This document shows, in pieces, positions 16,853-26,290 of a stretch of 64,000 nucleotides of DNA. Made by a program: the position numbers and the translations under genes. Origin of the DNA: Xenorhabdus szentirmaii DSM 16338 (lineage in GTDB: Bacteria > Pseudomonadota > Gammaproteobacteria > Enterobacterales > Enterobacteriaceae); NCBI RefSeq assembly GCF_002632585.1, contig NZ_NIBV01000001.1, forward strand, positions 1,507,203-1,571,202, given 5' to 3'. The notes below the pieces were generated by a model that was given only the letters and a program-made list of their open reading frames with translations, had not been told where the DNA came from and ran no database searches. The stretch's first letter is position 1. Every line of letters starts with the position of its first letter.

Positions 16853-16892
16853 AGAAAAAACTAAGGGGTCGCACTTTTGATGCAACCCCTTG
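16853..16892 (-). terminator. ileX: Terminator serving the rebuilt tRNA-Ile2 gene, supplied by the element
   Basis: AAGGGGT-CGCA (16862-16872) pairs with TGCA-ACCCCTT (16881-16891) with one mismatch. On the minus strand the stem is followed by six T (A-run 16855-16860). It lies 9 bp beyond the tRNA 3' end, inside the element, replacing the original terminator now stranded at 4519-4544. Confidence 0.75.
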
Positions 16893-16899
16893 ATAATTC

Positions 16900-16944
16900 T
16901 GGTGGCCCCTGCTGGACTTGAACCAGCGACCAAGCGATTATGAG
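16900..16944. repeat. Right attachment site (attR) within the tRNA-Ile2 gene
   Basis: This 45-bp segment is the 3' part of the intact tRNA gene and matches 4573-4617 at 43 positions. It marks the right boundary of the integrated element. Confidence 0.9.
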
Positions 16945-16975
16945 TCGCCTGCTCTAACCACTGAGCTAAGGGGCC
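16900..16975 (-). tRNA. ileX: tRNA-Ile2, anticodon CAU (lysidine-modified)
   Basis: The minus strand reads GGCCCCTTAGCTCAGTGGTT at the 5' end, has the anticodon loop ACTCATAATC, the T-arm GGTTCAAGTCC, and ends with encoded CCA, 76 nt in all. Apart from the CAU anticodon it has the sequence of the minor isoleucine tRNA whose C34 is changed to lysidine by TilS, not of a methionine tRNA. E. coli ileX also lies next to rpoD, so the position is conserved. The 3' half served as integration site for the element. Confidence 0.95.
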
Positions 16976-17244
16976 GTTGAATGGTCAGGATTATACGGCA
17001 CAGTTTGGTATCAGGTCTAGCCCCCGAAAATCTGTATGCGTATTTTATATACAATAATAAGTATCTTTATTCTATATGGTGGCTTACAGGTCGGTGTCTG
17101 AAGCTGTTTTTAGTGATGTCAGCCGTCTTTCTAATAAATATCTTTGATTGTTCATCATAATTTGTTCGTATTACAGCCAGTGAAGTGTTATTGATATGAC
17201 TTTGTTTCTGGCGATTTATTCTTAGTCTTACTTATTATAAAAAT

Positions 17245-18039
17245 ATGTTTAGGCTCAATATGAAAGAATATCAATTATCAAAGGCTGTTTTAGCCCATCA
17301 TAAAATCGAGGATTATTTTTTTTCATCTGTGAGCCAAATTTGCAAACATATCTGTGATGATGTCAGGATTTATATAACGGGTGTGGAGGTTCACACATTA
17401 AATTTTTTGTTGTTGATGGATAATCATGTGCAAATTGCAGATCCCCTGCAAAAAGGGATCCAATGGATGGATGAGAAAATTGATTTACCTTTTTCGATTA
17501 TCGCTATTGAACCAGACAAACAGATTTTGTCAGTCATTGGGCAAGCTGGGTTTGTATTCGATCCTGATGGCATAACGACAGCGATGCAGCTTGATTTGAT
17601 GAACTGGCAGTTGAAAAATGCTTTGGCTGTGGGATATGAAGTTCGGTGTGTTGATCATTGTTTATCCGATTGGGCAGGCCCGATAAAAAGTGCCTTTGAG
17701 ATAGGGGATTTGCTTTCTGAACAATATCAGCAATGTCATCAGGCCGCATTGGACGCAGGAAAAGATTTACAGCACTACACTTTGTATGTTGAAGGAAAGC
17801 CAGTTTGCGCCTTAACGTTATCAAAACAGGATAATATTATTCGCCTTGATGAGATTGGCACATTGGTAGAAGAGCAAAGAAAGGGCTATGCCTCTGCATT
17901 GATCATTCATGTGTTGAATGAAGCCAAACAACAAGGGGTAACAGCGTGTTATTTGGAGGCTTCTCAGGATGGGAATGGTGTATATCAGCGTATAGGGTTT
18001 AAGCCGCTGTTTGAATATCAAAGTTTCATTCGTGGGTAA
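17245..18039 (+). CDS. GNAT-family N-acetyltransferase
   Basis: A 264-residue protein with a C-terminal GNAT fold. The acetyl-CoA binding motif A reads IGTLVEEQRKGYASALIIHV (about residues 206-225), with the Q/RxxGxA loop. It is followed by AKQQGVTACYLEAS and GNGVYQRIGFKPLFEYQSF, the motif B region. The N-terminal half may be a second, degenerate GNAT domain; the substrate cannot be predicted. Met6 (17260) is an alternative start. It replaces the mug gene found between ileX and rpoD in E. coli, so it is accessory here. Confidence 0.8.
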   Translation: MFRLNMKEYQLSKAVLAHHKIEDYFFSSVSQICKHICDDVRIYITGVEVHTLNFLLLMDNHVQIADPLQKGIQWMDEKIDLPFSIIAIEPDKQILSVIGQAGFVFDPDGITTAMQLDLMNWQLKNALAVGYEVRCVDHCLSDWAGPIKSAFEIGDLLSEQYQQCHQAALDAGKDLQHYTLYVEGKPVCALTLSKQDNIIRLDEIGTLVEEQRKGYASALIIHVLNEAKQQGVTACYLEASQDGNGVYQRIGFKPLFEYQSFIRG

Positions 18040-18086
18040 TGCGCTTATTGGTATTATTTCGATTTACGCCCATGTTGATATCGGGC

Positions 18087-19490
18087 ATAGTACTACAGTC
18101 GTACGCCCTATTGTGGCATGATAACCCCTGACATTTTTTCCTAAAAATACGGGGAGGTGTTCAATGCACTTACCTATCAACACGTGGAAACAGGAACTGC
18201 TCTCACTTCATGCTCGTCTGGCCCCACTGTTTCATCATCCCGGCCCACAGCAACGTAGCCTCGCGTATCTCCGGGGATTACTCAGTGATGTTGAACGTAA
18301 AAATGGCTGGCAATTGGCGGAATGGATGGGTGAACGTACGCCTGATGGCGTCCAACATCTGTTGGAGCGCGCCCGCTGGGATGTCGACGCCGCCCGCGAT
18401 ATTTTGCGCGACTATGTGATGGAACAGTTGGGCGATGAACACGGGGTGCTCATTGTCGATGAAACCGGCTTTATCAAAAAAGGCACCCATTCTGCCGGGG
18501 TGCAGCGTCAATACAGTGGCACCGCCGGACGCGTCGAAAACAGTCAGATAGGCGTCTTTCTCTGTTATGCCGGTCAGGGCGGCCATGCCTTTATTGACCG
18601 GGCGTTATACCTGCCCCAATCCTGGACCGATGACCGGCCTCGCTGTGCAGCGGCTGGTATTCCTGACGCCATCCCTTTTGCCACCAAACCGCAGCTCGCC
18701 CAGCAAATGCTGGAAAGGGCATTCGAGGCCGGTGTGCCCTGTCGTTGGGTGACAGCGGATGTCGTTTATGGTCAGGATCGCCGTCTTCGTTGCTGGCTGG
18801 AATCCAGGTATCAACCGTTTGTGCTGGCGATCCCCAAAAATGAGCCGTTGTGGTGGCAAGGCCCCACCTCTGTCCGCGCGGACAAAATTGTGGACAGCCT
18901 GACGCCTTCGCAATGGGAAACCCATTCGGCGGGGCGGGGCGCGAAAGGCGAACGTCAGTATGACTGGGGTTTGGTGCCGCTCTGGCGTTTACAACTGAGC
19001 GAGCAAGAACGGGCCTATGGCCATTATTTACTGGTTCGGCGCAGCCGGGATGAAAAACAGGAGCGGGCTTACTATGTGGTGTATGCGCCCCGAGAACAGG
19101 TGAATTTGAACACCCTGGCGCAGGTGGCCGGTCGTCGCTGGGAAATTGAATGTGGTTTTGAGGAAACGAAGGGAGAATGTGGCCTGGATCATTATGAAGT
19201 CCGGCAGTGGCATGGCTGGTATCGGCACATCACGCTGTCGTTACTGGCCCATGCAGTGCTGGCGGTCTTACGAATACAGGAGAAAAAAAACGCCGGTGGG
19301 ACTGATCGCCCTCAGTGTGGCGGAGCTGCGTAAATTACTGTCAAAATTGATGGAAAAAGCCGGAGAAACCGTCGAACAGTTTTTACATTGGTCATCCTGG
19401 CGACGACGACACCAATACGCCGCACAACAATGTCATTATCGGCGCCGGGATAACCTTATGATTATAGAGAAATTACGGCTGTAGTAATAG
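18087..19490. mobile_element. IS701-family insertion sequence with 4-bp target duplication
   Basis: Imperfect terminal inverted repeats TACTACAGTCGTA (18091-18103) and TACGGCTGTAGTA (19474-19486) match at 12 of 13 positions when inverted. They are flanked on both sides by ATAG (18087-18090 and 19487-19490), a 4-bp target duplication as expected for the family. The element of about 1396 bp contains one transposase gene. It sits between the acetyltransferase gene and the terminator of rpoD. Confidence 0.8.
18164..19484 (+). pseudogene. IS701-family transposase, frame changed at an A8 tract
   Basis: The main frame (18164-19333) encodes a DDE transposase with LIVDETGFIKKGTHSAGVQR (first Asp near residue 99), the second Asp in WVTADVVYGQD, and the Glu region in WEIECGFEETKGECGLDHYE. 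At the A8 tract at about 19284-19291 the frame changes. The natural C-terminus (PVGLIALSVAELRKLL through RRRDNLMIIEKLRL) continues in the +1 frame to 19484. One extra A would explain this. The catalytic core is complete, so the copy might retain activity if polymerase slippage restores the frame; otherwise it makes a 389-residue product with an altered tail. Confidence 0.8.
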
Positions 19491-19523
19491 ATAAAAAGCG
19501 CCTGCCGGAACAGACGCTTTTCA
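19490..19523 (-). terminator. Terminator of the rpsU-dnaG-rpoD operon
   Basis: AAAAAGCGCCTG and CAGACGCTTTT form a stem with a single mismatch and flanking A and T runs, so it can work in both directions. It lies 32 bp beyond the rpoD stop. Confidence 0.8.
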
Positions 19524-19554
19524 GATTTATTAACTCAACCAACAAATTTGTTGG

Positions 19555-21405
19555 TTAGTCATCAAGGAAGCTACGCAGTACTTCAGAACGGCTTGGATGA
19601 CGCAGTTTACGCAATGCCTTGGCTTCGATCTGACGGATACGTTCACGGGTTACGTCGAATTGTTTACCGACTTCTTCCAGTGTGTGGTCAGTGTTCATAT
19701 CGATACCAAAACGCATACGCAGCACTTTTGCTTCACGAGCAGTCAGGCCGGCTAGCACATCATGAGTTGCTGAGCGCAGGCTTTCTGATGTCGCTGAATC
19801 CAATGGCAGTTCAAGCGTCGTATCTTCGATGAAATCGCCCAGATGTGAATCTTCATCATCACCTACTGGTGTTTCCATGGAGATTGGCTCTTTGGCGATT
19901 TTCAGAACCTTACGGATCTTGTCTTCAGGCATGAGCATACGCTCTGCCAGCTCTTCCGGTGAAGGCTCACGCCCCATTTCCTGCAACATCTGGCGGGAGA
20001 TACGATTGAGTTTATTGATGGTTTCAATCATGTGCACCGGAATACGGATGGTACGAGCCTGATCAGCGATAGAGCGTGTGATTGCCTGACGGATCCACCA
20101 TGTCGCGTAAGTCGAGAATTTGTAACCACGACGGTATTCAAATTTATCAACCGCTTTCATCAGGCCGATGTTACCTTCCTGAATCAAGTCGAGGAATTGC
20201 AGGCCACGGTTGGTATATTTCTTCGCAATTGAAATAACCAGACGTAAGTTAGCCTCAACCATCTCTTTCTTCGCACGGCGAGCTTTTGCTTCACCGATGG
20301 ACATGCGACGGTTAATATCTTTGACCTGTTCGATGGTCAGGCCTGTTTCTTCTTCGATCTGACATAGCTTCTGCAAGCTACGCATGACTTCGTCTTCAAT
20401 TTCCAGTAACTTTTCAGACCATGGTTTGTTCATCGCTTTTGCTGCGGTGAACCATGTATCGTTAGTTTCATTGCCAGAGAAGAAGGTGATGAAATTCTTC
20501 TTCGGCATTTTGCACTGTTCAACACACATCTTCATGATTTGGCGTTCTTGAAAGCGTACGCGATCCATCATGGAACGCATGTTGTTGACCAGATAATCAA
20601 ATTGTTTTGGTACTAAACGGAACTGTTTGAATACCTCGGACAGGGTTAAGATTTCTGCCGCAGTATTGGGATTGTTGCGTCCATATTTTTTAATTGACTG
20701 ACGCGTAATTTCATATTGTTCACGCAGTTCCTGGAACTTCTGGCGGGCCAGTTCCGGATCGATGCTGTTATCATCTTCGCTGTCAGCATCATCGTCCTGA
20801 TTTTCTTCGTCATCATCATCATCGTCGTCAAGTTCTTCCTGAGGAAGTTCTGAACCAACGTGAGTTGCTGTTGGGGCGAGATCTTCTTCTGCATTTGGAT
20901 CAACGAAACCAGTGATCAGGTCGGACAGGCGGCTTTCGCCCGCTTCGACGCGCTCATACTGCTCCAGCAGATAAGTAATTGCTTCAGGATATTCAGCAAC
21001 GGAGCATTGTACTTGGTTGATGCCATCTTCAATGCGTTTTGCAATGTCAATCTCACCCTCGCGGGTCAGTAGCTCCACAGTACCCATTTCACGCATGTAC
21101 ATGCGGACAGGATCGGTGGTACGACCGATTTCTGACTCGACACTGGATAACACTTGCGCTGCGGCTTCTGCCGCATCTTCATCGGTGTCGTTTGTGTTTT
21201 CTGCCAACATGAGATCATCAGCATCAGGCGCTTCTTCCATTACCTGAATGCCCATGTCATTGATCATTTGGATGATATCTTCTATCTGATCAGAATCGAC
21301 GATATCTTCCGGCAGATGGTCATTGACCTCAGCATAGGTCAGATAGCCTTGCTCCTTACCTCGGGTGACAAGTAGCTTTAGCTGTGACTGCGGGTTTTGC
21401 TCCAT
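19555..21405 (-). CDS. rpoD: RNA polymerase primary sigma factor sigma-70
   Basis: A 616-residue protein (E. coli 613). The start [20 protein letters not shown] at 21405 matches the family; an upstream in-frame ATG at 21474 would add 23 residues with no counterpart. Visible parts: region 1.1, the acidic non-conserved region ([19 protein letters not shown]), region 2 with [18 protein letters not shown] and [20 protein letters not shown], and region 4 with [20 protein letters not shown]. It directs polymerase to housekeeping promoters. It is the last gene of the macromolecular synthesis operon, 342 bp after dnaG. Confidence 0.99.
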   Translation of the reverse strand: MEQNPQSQLKLLVTRGKEQGYLTYAEVNDHLPEDIVDSDQIEDIIQMINDMGIQVMEEAPDADDLMLAENTNDTDEDAAEAAAQVLSSVESEIGRTTDPVRMYMREMGTVELLTREGEIDIAKRIEDGINQVQCSVAEYPEAITYLLEQYERVEAGESRLSDLITGFVDPNAEEDLAPTATHVGSELPQEELDDDDDDDEENQDDDADSEDDNSIDPELARQKFQELREQYEITRQSIKKYGRNNPNTAAEILTLSEVFKQFRLVPKQFDYLVNNMRSMMDRVRFQERQIMKMCVEQCKMPKKNFITFFSGNETNDTWFTAAKAMNKPWSEKLLEIEDEVMRSLQKLCQIEEETGLTIEQVKDINRRMSIGEAKARRAKKEMVEANLRLVISIAKKYTNRGLQFLDLIQEGNIGLMKAVDKFEYRRGYKFSTYATWWIRQAITRSIADQARTIRIPVHMIETINKLNRISRQMLQEMGREPSPEELAERMLMPEDKIRKVLKIAKEPISMETPVGDDEDSHLGDFIEDTTLELPLDSATSESLRSATHDVLAGLTAREAKVLRMRFGIDMNTDHTLEEVGKQFDVTRERIRQIEAKALRKLRHPSRSEVLRSFLDD

Positions 21406-21474
21406 AAGACGGTATCCACACTTCAGAGTATTGGTTGGTGTCGGTCGGCGAAACATATATGCCAACAATAACAT

Positions 21475-21747
21475 TTAGGGGCGTTTCGTTGTATTACCGC
21501 TGCCCTCAATAGCGGCAATCGTAGGGCTGTCTCCCTACCTAATGCGGCATTTAAGCCGTGAATTCTGTGTTTATACTCGTTGTCTTTCAAATTGCTGCTT
21601 TGTTCTGCATCTTGAACGGCATCGGGTATATGATGTTATATATTGATTTAAAACCTGTTTCATCAAGCTATATTTTCATCATGTTATATTACATACACAA
21701 TGTATTGAGTCAGTGAATCAGGTAATATATCTTGTTGAAGCAGGTCC
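21475..21747 (-). other. dnaG-rpoD intergenic region with stem-loops
   Basis: No gene is present. Two small hairpins are visible: CCGCT/AGCGG (about 21498-21515) and GTAGGG/CCCTAC (21521-21538). In E. coli this interval carries RNA processing sites and an internal heat-shock promoter for rpoD; I cannot confirm either here from sequence alone. Confidence 0.4.
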
Positions 21748-23499
21748 TTATTTCCTCGCGCCAGATTCAGAAATCAGCCAAACCTCTTTGCGTTCTTCTG
21801 GTGTCAGCCCTTCTGTTCTTTCTTTGGCCATCAGAAAGTTAAAGCGTTCATCAAGAGCGGATGCAAAAAGATGATTCAGCGCATCACTGAAAGTTTTTTC
21901 AGCAATTTCTTCTATTTGTATATCGTTCCATGCCGCGAGTTTTTCAAGCTGTTTTGCGTATTTATTATCGCGATATTGCTCCAAAAGTTGCCCTGTGGTT
22001 AGACCGGGTTGGGCAAGGCACGTGTCGACAAGCTCTATGAATAACGGCAACCCCGCTATTTGAGCCGGAAACATTCCCTGTAATGAAGGAACTAATGTCG
22101 CTAAATGCGGATTTTGTATAAGCAATGCAATAAGAATTCGCATTGTCGTTGGTTTCAGTTTTAGCGCCTGATAGGTACCAGTATCTTTTTTGACAAGTTT
22201 TGCCAAAAATCGTTCCAATTGTGTTGTATCAGGTGTGCCTAACCGATTCCCAAGCTCTTTAAGCAAATAAAGCCGTAATGTTTCCCCGGGAATTTGACTG
22301 ATCAGAGGCATTGCCAGTGAACTGAGCTTGGCCGTTCCTTCAGGGGTACTTAAATCAACCTGTGGCAATAATGATTCAAACAAAAATACAGATAAAGTCT
22401 GCGCTTTTTCCATTCTTTGTTCGAATGCTTCCCGCCCTTCTTTGCGAACCAATGAATCAGGATCTTCTCCGTCAGGCAAGAACATAAAACGTAATTGCCG
22501 GCCATCATTCAGATAGGGCAATGCGGTTTCCAGTGAACGCCAGGCGGCATCGCGACCTGCGCGGTCGCCGTCATAACAACAGATGACATTATCTGTCGTC
22601 CGGTAAAGCAATTGTACATGTTCAGCTGTCGTTGATGTTCCCAATGATGCTACCGCATAATCAATGCCGAACTGAGCCAGTGCGACAACATCCATATAAC
22701 CCTCAACCACCAATAGCTTTGTGAGTGATTTGTGTTTTTGCTGGGCTTCATAAAGGCCATATAGCTGACGACCTTTATGGAAAATTTCTGTTTCCGGTGA
22801 GTTAAGATATTTGGGAAGCGCATTTCCCAAAACCCGGCCACCGAACGCAATCACTCGTCCACGGCGATCGCGAATGGGAAACATGACTCGCTCACGGAAA
22901 CGGTCATAAGTCTGGCCTTGGTCATTAGTGACCAACATACCAGCATCATCTAGCTGTTTACGTTCTTCTTCATTGTGAGCAAATTGAGTAAGAACATTAT
23001 CCCATCCACTTGGAGCAAAGCCGATAGCAAAACGCTGGATGACCTCTTCACTGAGCCCGCGTTTAGCCAGATATCGTTGAGCCGACTGTGCACCAGATGC
23101 GTTCAATGCGTTCTGATAGAAGCTATTAAGCTTATCCATCAGCTGATAAAGGTTCTGCCTTTGGTGGCGTTCGATATGACCGTTGCCTGAGCCCGTCGTT
23201 TCATAGGGAACTTCCAGCCCATGCATTGCTGCCAGTTCTTCAATGGATTCGACAAAATCCAACCTGTCATAATTCATTAAAAAGTCAATGGCATTACCAT
23301 GTGCGCCACAACCGAAACAATGGTAAAACTGTTTATCGCCATTAACAGTAAATGAAGGGGTTTTTTCATTATGAAACGGACAACACGCTTGATGATTTTT
23401 GCCTTTCTTTTTGAGAGGCACCCTGACATCAATCAAATCAATGATATCGGTTCTTGCTAGCAAATCATTAATAAATACGCGTGGAATTCGTCCAGCCAT
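21748..23499 (-). CDS. dnaG: DNA primase
   Basis: A 583-residue protein (E. coli 581). The N-terminal CHC2 zinc-binding domain shows ACCPFHNEKTPSFTV and FYHCFGCGAHGNAIDFLMNY (residues about 39-73). The RNA polymerase core with TOPRIM shows LLVVEGYMDVVALAQFG and CCYDGDRAGRDAAWR. The C-terminal helical bundle binds DnaB helicase. The enzyme lays RNA primers at the replication fork. It lies between rpsU and rpoD, with a hairpin that could attenuate transcription just upstream. Confidence 0.99.
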   Translation of the reverse strand: MAGRIPRVFINDLLARTDIIDLIDVRVPLKKKGKNHQACCPFHNEKTPSFTVNGDKQFYHCFGCGAHGNAIDFLMNYDRLDFVESIEELAAMHGLEVPYETTGSGNGHIERHQRQNLYQLMDKLNSFYQNALNASGAQSAQRYLAKRGLSEEVIQRFAIGFAPSGWDNVLTQFAHNEEERKQLDDAGMLVTNDQGQTYDRFRERVMFPIRDRRGRVIAFGGRVLGNALPKYLNSPETEIFHKGRQLYGLYEAQQKHKSLTKLLVVEGYMDVVALAQFGIDYAVASLGTSTTAEHVQLLYRTTDNVICCYDGDRAGRDAAWRSLETALPYLNDGRQLRFMFLPDGEDPDSLVRKEGREAFEQRMEKAQTLSVFLFESLLPQVDLSTPEGTAKLSSLAMPLISQIPGETLRLYLLKELGNRLGTPDTTQLERFLAKLVKKDTGTYQALKLKPTTMRILIALLIQNPHLATLVPSLQGMFPAQIAGLPLFIELVDTCLAQPGLTTGQLLEQYRDNKYAKQLEKLAAWNDIQIEEIAEKTFSDALNHLFASALDERFNFLMAKERTEGLTPEERKEVWLISESGARK

Positions 23500-23533
23500 A
23501 AGCCCTTTTACGCCTGTTGATGAACGAGAATAA

Positions 23534-23560
23534 GCCGCGCTTTCTCTGGGAAAGCACGGC
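23534..23560 (-). terminator. Attenuating hairpin between rpsU and dnaG
   Basis: GCCGCGCTTTC (23534-23544) pairs with GAAAGCACGGC (23550-23560), with one mismatch, over a 5-nt loop. No strong T-run follows on the minus strand, so partial readthrough is likely. E. coli has a leaky terminator at the same place that keeps primase low relative to S21. Confidence 0.65.
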
Positions 23561-23613
23561 CTTTAACTGCAGTAGTTTGTTAATTCAACCACTAAGCGGA
23601 TTGACCGCAAGGA

Positions 23614-24333
<720 letters not shown>

Positions 24334-25371
24334 ATGCGAGTTTTAGGTATAGAAACGTCTTGCGATGAAACCGGAATCGCAATTTATGATGACAAAGCCG
24401 GTCTGCTGGCCAATCAACTGTATAGTCAGGTCAAACTGCATGCTGATTATGGTGGTGTTGTGCCTGAACTGGCATCCCGTGACCACATTCGTAAAACGGT
24501 TCCCTTGATTCAGGCGGCGTTGGAAGAAGCGGGCCTGACGAATAAAGACATTGATGCTGTTGCTTATACTGCCGGGCCGGGTTTGGTGGGGGCATTACTG
24601 GTAGGGGCAACCATCGGGCGCTCTCTGGCATTTGCGTGGGATGTTCCCGCCATTCCGGTACACCATATGGAAGGGCATTTACTGGCCCCGATGCTGGAAG
24701 AAAAAAGCCCTGAATTTCCGTTCGTTGCTTTATTGGTTTCAGGTGGGCATACCCAACTGATTAGTGTGACAGGCATCGGTGAATACAAATTGCTGGGTGA
24801 ATCCGTTGATGATGCGGCAGGTGAAGCGTTTGATAAAACAGCAAAATTGCTTGGCCTGGATTATCCGGGTGGTCCTCTGCTTTCCCGTATGGCACAGCAA
24901 GGTCAACCCGGGCGTTTTGTTTTCCCACGTCCGATGACTGACCGTCCGGGGTTGGATTTTAGTTTTTCTGGGTTGAAAACATTTGCAGCCAATACGATAC
25001 GCAATAACATCCACGGTCAGGATATTGCTGAAGATGAACAAACCAAGGCGGATATCGCCCGTGCATTTGAAGATGCGGTTGTAGACACGTTGGCGATCAA
25101 ATGCAAGCGTGCGCTGGAACAAACGGGATTCAAACGTCTGGTTATGGCGGGAGGCGTCAGTGCCAACCGGACATTGCGTACAAAAATGCAAGAATTGATG
25201 GAAAAACTCGGGGGAGAAGCTTTTTATGCCCGCCCTGAATTTTGCACGGACAATGGCGCGATGATCGCACTGGCTGGCATGATCCGTTTCCAGGGTGGAA
25301 TGGCAGGTGAATTGGGTGTGACGGTAAAAGCACGCTGGCTGCTAGCGGACCTTCCCGCATTGCAAAAATAA
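24334..25371 (+). CDS. tsaD: tRNA threonylcarbamoyladenosine synthase subunit TsaD
   Basis: A 345-residue ASKHA-fold protein (E. coli 337). It has the metal-binding HHMEGHL (two histidines), the N-terminal [18 protein letters not shown], and the nucleotide-binding region [15 protein letters not shown]. With TsaB, TsaC and TsaE it forms t6A37 in tRNAs that read ANN codons. It is divergent from rpsU, as in E. coli, and ends at a terminator at 25395-25425. Confidence 0.98.
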   Translation: MRVLGIETSCDETGIAIYDDKAGLLANQLYSQVKLHADYGGVVPELASRDHIRKTVPLIQAALEEAGLTNKDIDAVAYTAGPGLVGALLVGATIGRSLAFAWDVPAIPVHHMEGHLLAPMLEEKSPEFPFVALLVSGGHTQLISVTGIGEYKLLGESVDDAAGEAFDKTAKLLGLDYPGGPLLSRMAQQGQPGRFVFPRPMTDRPGLDFSFSGLKTFAANTIRNNIHGQDIAEDEQTKADIARAFEDAVVDTLAIKCKRALEQTGFKRLVMAGGVSANRTLRTKMQELMEKLGGEAFYARPEFCTDNGAMIALAGMIRFQGGMAGELGVTVKARWLLADLPALQK

Positions 25372-25394
25372 TAAACAAATTATAGAGAGATATA

Positions 25395-25425
25395 GGCTGA
25401 GCATCATTGTGTGTTCAGCCTTTTT
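25395..25425 (+). terminator. Terminator of tsaD
   Basis: GGCTGA (25395-25400) pairs with TCAGCC (25415-25420) over a 14-nt loop, followed by five T. The stem is short but well placed, 23 bp after the tsaD stop. Confidence 0.6.
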
Positions 25426-25710
25426 AGTTTATCACTTTTTATATTTTTGTCGTTTATATCACAATATTTGTTACTAAATGGAGTTATGACCATTGATGGC
25501 ACAGAAATAAAAAACGCGTGTATGGCCCATCGTGCACTGGTCGCTGATGACGTCAGAGATGTTTCGGCTCCGATATCTGCGCTATTCATTCTTCCTCTGT
25601 TATTTAAAGTGATAAGATTTAAATTTAAATCACTGGCTATCAATGCCATGTTTTTATCATTGGTTGCTTATTGGGGATGGCGTTTTTTTATTCGATTAAT
25701 GAATTGTTGA
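25411..25710 (+). CDS. Small membrane protein of unknown function
   Basis: Up to 99 residues with hydrophobic segments at about 1-24, 52-64 and 76-94 and a C-terminal WRFFIRLMNC. The middle includes EIKNACMAHRALVADDVRDV. It recalls the small DUF2645-like membrane proteins of enterics, but I hold this loosely. The start is uncertain: a GTG at 25411 lies inside the tsaD terminator, and an ATG at 25484 would drop the first segment. A clear terminator just downstream supports a real transcript. No function can be assigned. Confidence 0.55.
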   Translation: MFSLFSLSLFIFLSFISQYLLLNGVMTIDGTEIKNACMAHRALVADDVRDVSAPISALFILPLLFKVIRFKFKSLAINAMFLSLVAYWGWRFFIRLMNC

Positions 25711-25733
25711 TTTCGATAAAACAGACAAGAAAA

Positions 25734-25762
25734 CCCAGTCAATCGATAAACTGGGCTTTTTT
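25734..25762 (+). terminator. Terminator after the small membrane protein gene
   Basis: CCCAGT (25734-25739) pairs with ACTGGG (25750-25755), then C and six T. It supports transcription of the small gene before it. Confidence 0.7.
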
Positions 25763-25797
25763 CAATGGTGGTTTAAGTTTCGGTTAATCTCAGTGGG

Positions 25798-26274
25798 TTA
25801 TTTGAACCAACCGCTGTGTTGCTTTTCTCGGGAACGGCCTTCGCTTTCTAACCATGCTTTACCTCCTGATGATAAGTTACGGTTAATATCCGCTTTTGAC
25901 TGGATAACATCTGTGTTTGCAGCTTGGTTTTTCAGCTCCTGGTCGATGAAATCATTCTCACGTTTTACTCTGATTGCTTGTTTCTCTAATTCGAGTTTCT
26001 TCATCTCAATATCGAGTTTGCGCAACTCATCTTCATAGTCTTGGTCGCGTTTTTTATCCGCAGTCGCTTCTCTGTGCCTTCTTTCCCTTTCCGCTCTTTC
26101 CGCACTGGCGGCTTTTTCTCTTTTTGCTTGTTGCGCTGCGTGTTGTCTTTGTTTTTCCGCTTTGGTTTCATTTTCTGCCTGAGCAATTGCGGAAATCTGG
26201 CTTTGGAGAGAAGAAGCAAAAACAGACGTTGAAATCACGACCAGCAGAGATGAAATAAAGATTTTCTTAATCAT
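25798..26274 (-). CDS. Exported coiled-coil protein, DUF5384-like
   Basis: From the ATG at 26274 the product has 158 residues: a signal peptide (MIKKIFISSLLVVISTSVFA, cleavage after ASA/FAS-like residues near 20) followed by a highly charged alpha-helical region (about 35-130) rich in Lys, Glu, Arg and Ala that should form a coiled coil. A longer frame upstream (to 26370) lacks a signal and overlaps the neighbour. It is the second gene of a two-gene operon with a glycine-zipper lipoprotein, and the start lies 17 bp after that gene's stop. The resemblance to DUF5384 is by appearance; role unknown. Confidence 0.65.
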   Translation of the reverse strand: MIKKIFISSLLVVISTSVFASSLQSQISAIAQAENETKAEKQRQHAAQQAKREKAASAERAERERRHREATADKKRDQDYEDELRKLDIEMKKLELEKQAIRVKRENDFIDQELKNQAANTDVIQSKADINRNLSSGGKAWLESEGRSREKQHSGWFK

Positions 26275-26290
26275 GGATAACCTACTTTCG

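Larger units (their letters stand above)
4573..16944. mobile_element. Decayed integrated satellite element (capsid-forming PICI-like) in tRNA-Ile2
   Basis: The element is bounded by a 45-bp direct repeat of the tRNA-Ile2 3' end (4573-4617 and 16900-16944). It contains, left to right: integrase remains, TOPRIM and DUF927 helicase remains, a GGGATAA repeat cluster, a toxin-immunity pair, HK97-type capsid, protease, portal remnant, HNH nuclease, TerS, TerL remnant, a DUF3800 gene, a C4-like RNA and a Ner-like regulator. Tail, lysis and most regulatory genes are absent. Capsid-forming phage-inducible chromosomal islands make their own heads and package with their own terminase but borrow helper tails; gene content and order fit that class. 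Integrase, primase, portal and TerL are all broken, so autonomous mobility is unlikely. Confidence 0.7.

Noticed and set aside
4573-16944. Complete tailed prophage
   Set aside because: No tail, baseplate, holin, endolysin or late regulator genes are present between the attachment repeats, and the size of 12.4 kb is too small.
16900-16975. tRNA-Met from the CAU anticodon
   Set aside because: The body of the molecule matches tRNA-Ile2, which is read as isoleucine after lysidine modification, and its position beside rpoD matches ileX.
20646-20903. Reading frame antisense or out-of-frame to the acidic region of rpoD, and similar long frames inside glnE, parC, hldE and the coiled-coil gene at 25798
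   Set aside because: They lie entirely inside well-supported genes in other frames and show low-complexity or unnatural composition.
21405-21474. Longer start for rpoD at 21474
   Set aside because: The extra 23 residues have no counterpart in sigma-70 proteins; [10 protein letters not shown] is the conserved N-terminus.
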